A DNA stretch of 14,616 nucleotides from an uncultured Rhodanobacter sp. (GTDB lineage: Bacteria > Pseudomonadota > Gammaproteobacteria > Xanthomonadales > Rhodanobacteraceae): positions 1-14,616 of the forward strand of contig CAIKJM010000170.1 of assembly GCA_903827735.1 (NCBI GenBank), given 5' to 3'. The translations under genes and the position numbers were made by a program. Each line of letters starts with the position of its first letter. Positions within the stretch are counted from its first letter, which is position 1. The notes below the pieces were generated by a model that was not told where the DNA came from, ran no database searches, and was given only the letters and a program-made list of their open reading frames with translations. This document shows positions 9,483 to 14,616 of this stretch, one piece after another.

Positions 9483-10409
9483 ATGTCGTCCCCCGCCGTC
9501 GCCGTACCGTCTCGCGGCAAGCCTGCCAAAGCCAACCTGTCCGGCGCCCCCGTACGCCGGCTGCTCGCGCCGGCCGTGATCTTCATGTTCGTGTGGATGA
9601 TCGTGCCGCTGGTGATGACGCTGTACTACGCGTTCCGGCGCTACAACCTGATGATGCCGGAAGTCACCGGCTTTGCCGGCATCACCAACTTCAAACTGAT
9701 GTTCACCGATCCCACGTTCTGGGATTCGCTGATCAATACGCTGGTGCTGGTAGGCGCGAGCCTGGTCATTACGGTAAGCGTCGGGCTGGGGCTGGCGATA
9801 CTTTTCAATCGCACTTTCGCCGGCCGCGGCGTGGCGCGCACGCTCGCGATCGCGCCGTTCTTCGTGATGCCGGTGGTCACCGGCCTGATCTGGAAGAACA
9901 TGCTGTTCCATCCGGTCTACGGCCTGCTAGCCTGGGTGTTTCGCCATCTCGGGCTGAACCCGATCGACTGGCTCGCGCAGTATCCGATGCTGTCGATCAT
10001 CATCATGGTGTCGTGGGAGTGGATTCCGTTTGCCCTGCTGATCCTGCTGACCGGGCTGCAATCCCTGCCGGAAGACCAGATCGAGGCCGTGCGGCTGGAC
10101 GGCGCCAACCGCTGGCAGGAGTTTCGCCATATCGTCGTGCCGCATCTGGGTCAGGTTCTGTATGTAGTGGTGATGCTGGAAAGCATTTTCTTTCTTACTT
10201 CATTCGCCGAGATCTACACCACGACATCCGGCGGCCCCGGTACGGCAACCACCAACCTGCCCTATTACATCTATCAATCGGCGTTTTTCCAGTACGACAT
10301 CGGCATCTCGTCGGCGGCGGCGATTGGTGCGGTCATCCTGGCGAATATCTTCTCGATCTTTCTGATCCGCTTCGTGGCGGGCAACTTGAACACTGGGAGC
10401 CGTCGATGA
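9483..10409 (+). CDS. mtlF: Polyol ABC transporter permease, MalF-like
   Basis: A 308-residue inner-membrane permease of the MalFG type. The N-terminal 25 residues are basic and cytoplasmic. Six hydrophobic segments follow: about 28-50, 84-108, 120-138, 168-191, 223-241 and 276-296. The EAA loop that docks the ATPase is EAVRLDGANR... at 201-220, with the conserved Gly207 and a final Pro220. The length fits family members of about 290-310 residues. It would pair with MtlG to form the channel. The ribosome-binding site is weak (only a TGGA about 9 nt upstream of the ATG), which together with the preceding hairpin suggests lower expression than mtlE. Its stop overlaps the mtlG start (ATGA). The family is secure; substrate specificity is inferred from the operon. 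Confidence 0.94.
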   Translation: MSSPAVAVPSRGKPAKANLSGAPVRRLLAPAVIFMFVWMIVPLVMTLYYAFRRYNLMMPEVTGFAGITNFKLMFTDPTFWDSLINTLVLVGASLVITVSVGLGLAILFNRTFAGRGVARTLAIAPFFVMPVVTGLIWKNMLFHPVYGLLAWVFRHLGLNPIDWLAQYPMLSIIIMVSWEWIPFALLILLTGLQSLPEDQIEAVRLDGANRWQEFRHIVVPHLGQVLYVVVMLESIFFLTSFAEIYTTTSGGPGTATTNLPYYIYQSAFFQYDIGISSAAAIGAVILANIFSIFLIRFVAGNLNTGSRR

Positions 10410-11230
10410 AGGACAGAACCATAGGCGGCATCCTGCTGACGGCGCTGGCGTACTTCGTGGCGCTGGTGATGTTTTTTCCGATCCTTTGGATGTTGCTGAC
10501 GGCCTTCAAGACCGAGCAGAACGCGTTCACCATCGACCCGCATTTTCTGTTCGTGCCCACGCTGGACAGCTTCCGCGTGGCGCTGGAGCAGGGCAGCGGC
10601 TACCTGCATTACGCGCTCAACTCGGTGGTCTCGGCCGTGGTGTCCACCCTGGTCGGGCTGCTGCTGGCGATTCCGGCCGCGTACGCGATGGCCTTCTTCC
10701 CGACCAAGCGCACTGACTTCACCCTGGTCTGGATGGTCTCGACCAAGTTCATTCCAGCCGTGGGCGTGCTGATCCCGATTTACCTGGTCTACAAGCAGCT
10801 TGGGCTGCTGGACAACCTCGCCGGCCTGACCCTGCTGTTCACGGCAATGAACATGCCGCTGCTGGTGTGGATGGTTTATTCGTACTTCAAGGATATTCCC
10901 AAGGATCTGGTCGAGGCGGCGGACATCGACGGCGCCACCACCCTGCAGACGATGCGCAAGGTGATCCTGCCGCTTGCCCTGCCCGGCATTGCGTCGGCCG
11001 GGCTGCTGGCGCTGATTCTGGCCTGGAACGAGTCGTTCTGGAGCCTGACCATGACCGATCACACCGCCGCGACGCTGGCCGTCTATATCGCCTCGTTCAA
11101 GAGCGCCGAAGGCCTGTTCTGGGCCAAGATGTCGGCCGCCTCGGTGCTCACCGTTGCACCGATCATCGTGCTCGGCTGGTTTGCCCAGCGGCAGATGGTG
11201 CGCGGGCTCACCTTCGGCGCCGTGAAGTAG
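10406..11230 (+). CDS. mtlG: Polyol ABC transporter permease, MalG-like
   Basis: A 274-residue second permease subunit. Hydrophobic segments lie at about 8-32, 70-97, 106-129, 138-158, 193-210 and 242-260. The EAA loop is EAADIDGATTL... at about 170-191, including the conserved DGA, and it binds the MtlK ATPase. The N-terminal pattern (short basic MKDR, then a helix ending FPILWMLLTAFKT) is typical of MalG-like permeases. The ATG overlaps the mtlF stop as ATGA and has GGGAG (10395-10399) with 6-nt spacing, so translation is coupled and the two subunits are probably made in equal amounts. The reading frame extends upstream inside mtlF as a shadow, which is disregarded. Confidence 0.95.
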   Translation: MKDRTIGGILLTALAYFVALVMFFPILWMLLTAFKTEQNAFTIDPHFLFVPTLDSFRVALEQGSGYLHYALNSVVSAVVSTLVGLLLAIPAAYAMAFFPTKRTDFTLVWMVSTKFIPAVGVLIPIYLVYKQLGLLDNLAGLTLLFTAMNMPLLVWMVYSYFKDIPKDLVEAADIDGATTLQTMRKVILPLALPGIASAGLLALILAWNESFWSLTMTDHTAATLAVYIASFKSAEGLFWAKMSAASVLTVAPIIVLGWFAQRQMVRGLTFGAVK

Positions 11231-11263
11231 CGCGTCATCCCCATCTGCTGAAAAGGTTTATTC

Positions 11264-12391
<1,128 letters not shown>

Positions 12392-12460
12392 CAGGCACCA
12401 CATCGGCTTCGTTGTGCGACGTTGACCCGCGCCCCCTTTCTCGATCCAAGAAGATTTTCC

Positions 12461-13930
12461 ATGCACAAGCTCAATGCCAGCACGCTCCACCAGCTCGATA
12501 CCGCCGTCGCCGTACCCAGCTACGATCGCAGCAAAGTCGGCGTCGGCATCGTGCATTTCGGCGTGGGCGGCTTTCATCGCGCGCACCAGGCCATGTATCT
12601 CGACCGGCTGATGAACGATGGCAAGGCGCTCGACTGGGGCATCTGCGGCGTCGGCGTGATGCCGGCGGATCAGCGCATGAAAAACGTGATGGACGCGCAG
12701 AACGGCCTCTACACGCTGGTCGTCAAACATCCCGACGGCAGCGACGAGCCGCGGGTCATCGGTTCCATCGTCGAGTATCTCTACGCGCCGGACGACGTCG
12801 AGGCGGTGCTCGAGAAAATGGCCAGCCCCGAGGTGCGCATCGTGTCGCTGACCATCACCGAAGGCGGCTACAACTTTCACCACGTCAGCGGCGAATTCAA
12901 TTTTGATAACGCCGACGTCAAGCACGATCTCGCCGAAGGCGCCGCCCCAAAGACCAGCTTTGGCCTGGTGACGGAAGCGCTGGCACGGCGCAGGGCTCGC
13001 GGCATCACGCCATTCACCGTGATGTCGTGCGACAACATTCAGGGCAACGGCGATGTCGCCAAAGCGACCTTTACGGCCTACGCGCGTCGCAAGAACGCCG
13101 AACTAGGCGAGTGGATCGCTGAGCACGTGAAGTTTCCCAACTCGATGGTCGATCGCATCACGCCGGTGACCACCGATGCCGATCGCGACGAGGTGAGGCA
13201 GCGCTTCGGCATCGACGACGCGTGGCCGGTCGTCTGCGAGCCGTTTACCCAGTGGGTGCTGGAAGACCATTTCAACGAAGGTCGCCCGGCGTTCGAGGAC
13301 GTCGGCGTACAGATCGTTGACGAGGTCATGCCGTATGAACTGATGAAGCTGCGGCTTCTCAACGCCAGCCATCAGGCGCTGACGTATTTCGGCTACCTCG
13401 CCGGCTACCGCTACGCGCACGACGTCTGCCACGATCCGCTGTTCGTCGACTTCCTGCTCGGCTACATGGTCGAGGAAGGCTCGCCCACGCTCTCACCGCT
13501 GCCCGGCGTGGATCTCGATCTCTACCGCAAGACGCTGATCGAGCGCTTCGCCAACCCGCAGATCCGCGACACGCTGTCGCGCCTGTGTGCCGAAAGCTCG
13601 GACCGCATTCCCAAATGGCTGGTGCCGGTGATTCGTCACCAGCTGGCGCACAACGGCGAGATCAAGCGCAGCGCCGCCGTGGTCGCCAGCTGGGCGCGCT
13701 ATGACGAAGGCATCGACGAACAGGGTGAGCCCATCGAGATCGTCGACCGGCTAAAGGATCAGCTGCATGCGATCGCGCAGAACAATCGCCGCCATCCGCT
13801 GGCCTTTATCGAAAACCGCGAGCTGTTCGGCGATCTTGTCGAGCATCCGCGCTTTGTCGCCGCCTATACCTGGGCACTGGACTCGCTGCATCGAGTGGGC
13901 GCGCGGGCCACTTTGGAGGCGTTGCGCTAG
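12461..13930 (+). CDS. mtlD: Mannitol 2-dehydrogenase (long-chain polyol dehydrogenase)
   Basis: 489 residues, like Pseudomonas fluorescens mannitol 2-dehydrogenase (493). It oxidises D-mannitol to D-fructose (often also D-arabitol or sorbitol) with NAD+ in the cytosol. The Rossmann signature is GVGGFHRAH (34-42). The SLTITEGGY segment holds Glu133. NSMVDRITP lies at 228-236. The catalytic region YELMKLRLLNASH has Lys296, Asn301 and His304, aligning with the known Lys295/Asn300/His303. Asp70 aligns, from memory, with the Asp69 that favours NAD+ over NADP+. The ATG at 12461 starts at the family N-terminus; a TTG at 12422 would add 13 atypical residues. The purine-rich AAGAAG about 7 nt upstream is a weak ribosome-binding site. 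The gap after mtlK is 69 bp. Related fructuronate or tagaturonate reductases (UxuB/UxaB) share the fold, but the transporter context favours a polyol. The stop codon abuts a heptamer repeat. Confidence 0.94.
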   Translation: MHKLNASTLHQLDTAVAVPSYDRSKVGVGIVHFGVGGFHRAHQAMYLDRLMNDGKALDWGICGVGVMPADQRMKNVMDAQNGLYTLVVKHPDGSDEPRVIGSIVEYLYAPDDVEAVLEKMASPEVRIVSLTITEGGYNFHHVSGEFNFDNADVKHDLAEGAAPKTSFGLVTEALARRRARGITPFTVMSCDNIQGNGDVAKATFTAYARRKNAELGEWIAEHVKFPNSMVDRITPVTTDADRDEVRQRFGIDDAWPVVCEPFTQWVLEDHFNEGRPAFEDVGVQIVDEVMPYELMKLRLLNASHQALTYFGYLAGYRYAHDVCHDPLFVDFLLGYMVEEGSPTLSPLPGVDLDLYRKTLIERFANPQIRDTLSRLCAESSDRIPKWLVPVIRHQLAHNGEIKRSAAVVASWARYDEGIDEQGEPIEIVDRLKDQLHAIAQNNRRHPLAFIENRELFGDLVEHPRFVAAYTWALDSLHRVGARATLEALR

Positions 13931-13965
13931 GCGAGCGGCGAGCGGCGAGCGGCGAGCGGCGAGCG
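13931..13965. repeat. Five perfect tandem copies of a 7-bp repeat
   Basis: GCGAGCG is repeated five times without a mismatch, starting at the base after the mtlD TAG stop. A multiple-of-7 array is a typical slipped-strand (VNTR) sequence and is not a coding feature here. Copy-number change would alter only the mtlD-rsgA intergenic DNA, unless the mtlD stop itself is affected. Confidence 0.95.
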
Positions 13966-14083
13966 TGAATAGTCGCTGCTCTTTGGCAAGTTTTCCAAAG
14001 CTCCTGCCGTGCTTAATAGAACGAAGTCCGAATACTGGTTGCGCAGAATGGACTGAGTGGAAAACGCGCAAACCCAGCCTCAA

Positions 14084-14099
14084 AGCCGTGTAGACGGCT
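14084..14099. other. Weak stem-loop in the mtlD-rsgA convergent gap
   Basis: AGCCGT (14084-14089) / ACGGCT (14094-14099) with a GTAG loop, 8 bp beyond the rsgA stop. A second dyad CTTTGG/CCAAAG lies at 13981-14000. Neither has a real T-run on either strand. One may help end the convergent transcripts, but intrinsic termination is not supported. Confidence 0.3.
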
Positions 14100-14106
14100 A
14101 AACGAA

Positions 14107-14616
14107 TCAATCCCGATCGCGCTGCCCACGATGCCCATGCGGCCGCTCGATCGGACGGCCGCCGCGCTGGCGGCGCAGCCTGGCTTCCAGCGTTGCCGCC
14201 TGCTCCTCGCGCTCGTCGTGCAGCTTGAGGTAATTGCGCCAGCGTTCGGGCGTGAGCTCGCCGGTGTCCAGCGCGACCTGGATCGCACAGCCCGGTTCGC
14301 TGCCGTGGCCGCAGTCGGCAAAGCGGCAGGCTTCGGCGAGCACTTCGATATCGGCGAACAGGTCGAGGTTTTCCTCGCCAGTGAGCTTCAGTTCCCGCAT
14401 GCCGGGCGTATCGATCAGGCAGCCGCCGCTGGGCAGCTGCAGCAGCGCGCGATGCGTGGTGGTGTGACGGCCGCGGCTGTCGTGCGTCCGCACTGCGGCG
14501 GTCGCCATGCGGTCGGCGCCCAGCAGGGTGTTGGTGAGCGTGGACTTCCCCGCCCCGGACGAGCCGACCAGCACCGCGCTATCGCCCGGCTTCAGGTACT
14601 GCGCCAGCAGCGCCAC
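14107..14616 (-). CDS. rsgA: Ribosome small-subunit-dependent GTPase RsgA (C-terminal part)
   Basis: Partial: the frame runs off the right end, so about 170 C-terminal residues of a protein usually 300-350 long are visible. RsgA (YjeQ/EngC) is a circularly permuted GTPase that checks late 30S ribosome maturation. Visible elements in order: P-loop GSSGAGKST, a TTTHR switch region, DTPG (G3), and the C-terminal zinc knuckle CRFADCGHGSEPGC (C-x4-C-x-H-x5-C). A helical tail follows, ending in an Arg/Gly-rich stretch. The N-terminal OB domain and the permuted G4 motif lie outside the window. The first visible codon is GTG but is almost certainly an internal Val, not the start. The gene is convergent with the mtl operon and functionally unrelated to it. 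Confidence 0.96.
   Translation of the reverse strand: MALLAQYLKPGDSAVLVGSSGAGKSTLTNTLLGADRMATAAVRTHDSRGRHTTTHRALLQLPSGGCLIDTPGMRELKLTGEENLDLFADIEVLAEACRFADCGHGSEPGCAIQVALDTGELTPERWRNYLKLHDEREEQAATLEARLRRQRGGRPIERPHGHRGQRDRD

Noticed and set aside
9593..10405. Upstream extension of the mtlG frame as a longer fused protein
   Set aside because: The extension lies out of frame inside mtlF and has no membrane-protein character. The ATGA overlap at 10406 with GGGAG upstream gives the normal start.
13931..13965. The tandem array as a CRISPR
   Set aside because: The units are 7 bp and contiguous with no spacers, and no cas genes are present.
13751..14110. A 119-codon minus-strand frame across the heptamer array
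   Set aside because: It overlaps the mtlD 3' end in antisense, and its SPLAA-type repeat comes only from translating the tandem DNA repeat.

Overview
The window looks like chromosomal DNA of a high-GC gammaproteobacterium. The gene set (homodimeric aceE, a MaeB-type malic enzyme, an mtlEFGKD-type polyol operon, rsgA) and a perfect GC-rich heptamer repeat suggest Xanthomonadales, perhaps Rhodanobacteraceae (Dyella/Rhodanobacter/Luteibacter-like). That placement is inference from gene content and remembered protein similarity; no search was run. I see no rRNA, tRNA, insertion sequence, prophage or CRISPR array.

Left part (1-5679). A small plus-strand gene for a DUF883/ElaB-like membrane-anchored protein (58-399) converges on aceE (496-3189, minus), the E1 component of pyruvate dehydrogenase. 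A bidirectional intrinsic terminator lies between them (441-471). Upstream of aceE, also on the minus strand, is maeB (3388-5679), a malic enzyme with a C-terminal phosphotransacetylase-like domain. Together they form a pyruvate-node pair: malate to pyruvate, then pyruvate into the PDH complex. A good candidate promoter with an adjacent inverted repeat suggests aceE can be controlled independently of maeB.

Middle (5808-8117). Two minus-strand genes overlap by ATGA: a small two-helix membrane protein (7094-7570), then a QEGLA-motif/DUF1704 protein (5808-7097). The latter carries an HExxxH-plus-Glu metallopeptidase signature related to eukaryotic tyrosine carboxypeptidases (MATCAP). This pair is the least characterised part of the window. 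A non-coding stretch of about 550 bp, containing several short inverted repeats, separates it from the divergent operon.

Right part (8118-13930, plus). A complete polyol ABC import and oxidation operon: binding protein mtlE, permeases mtlF and mtlG, ATPase mtlK, and a long-chain mannitol 2-dehydrogenase mtlD. The products would import mannitol and/or a related polyol and oxidise it to fructose (or the matching ketose). No kinase or regulator gene is present here, so phosphorylation and control must be encoded elsewhere. A strong 10-bp hairpin between mtlE and mtlF probably sets the excess of binding protein over membrane subunits. Five perfect copies of a 7-bp repeat start directly after the mtlD stop codon. 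The window ends inside rsgA (minus), a ribosome-assembly GTPase whose N-terminus is outside.

Overall the region is mainly conserved metabolism. I found no clear undescribed defence or mobile system. The most useful leads are the DUF1704 protease-like/membrane-protein pair and the regulatory DNA of the polyol operon and of aceE.
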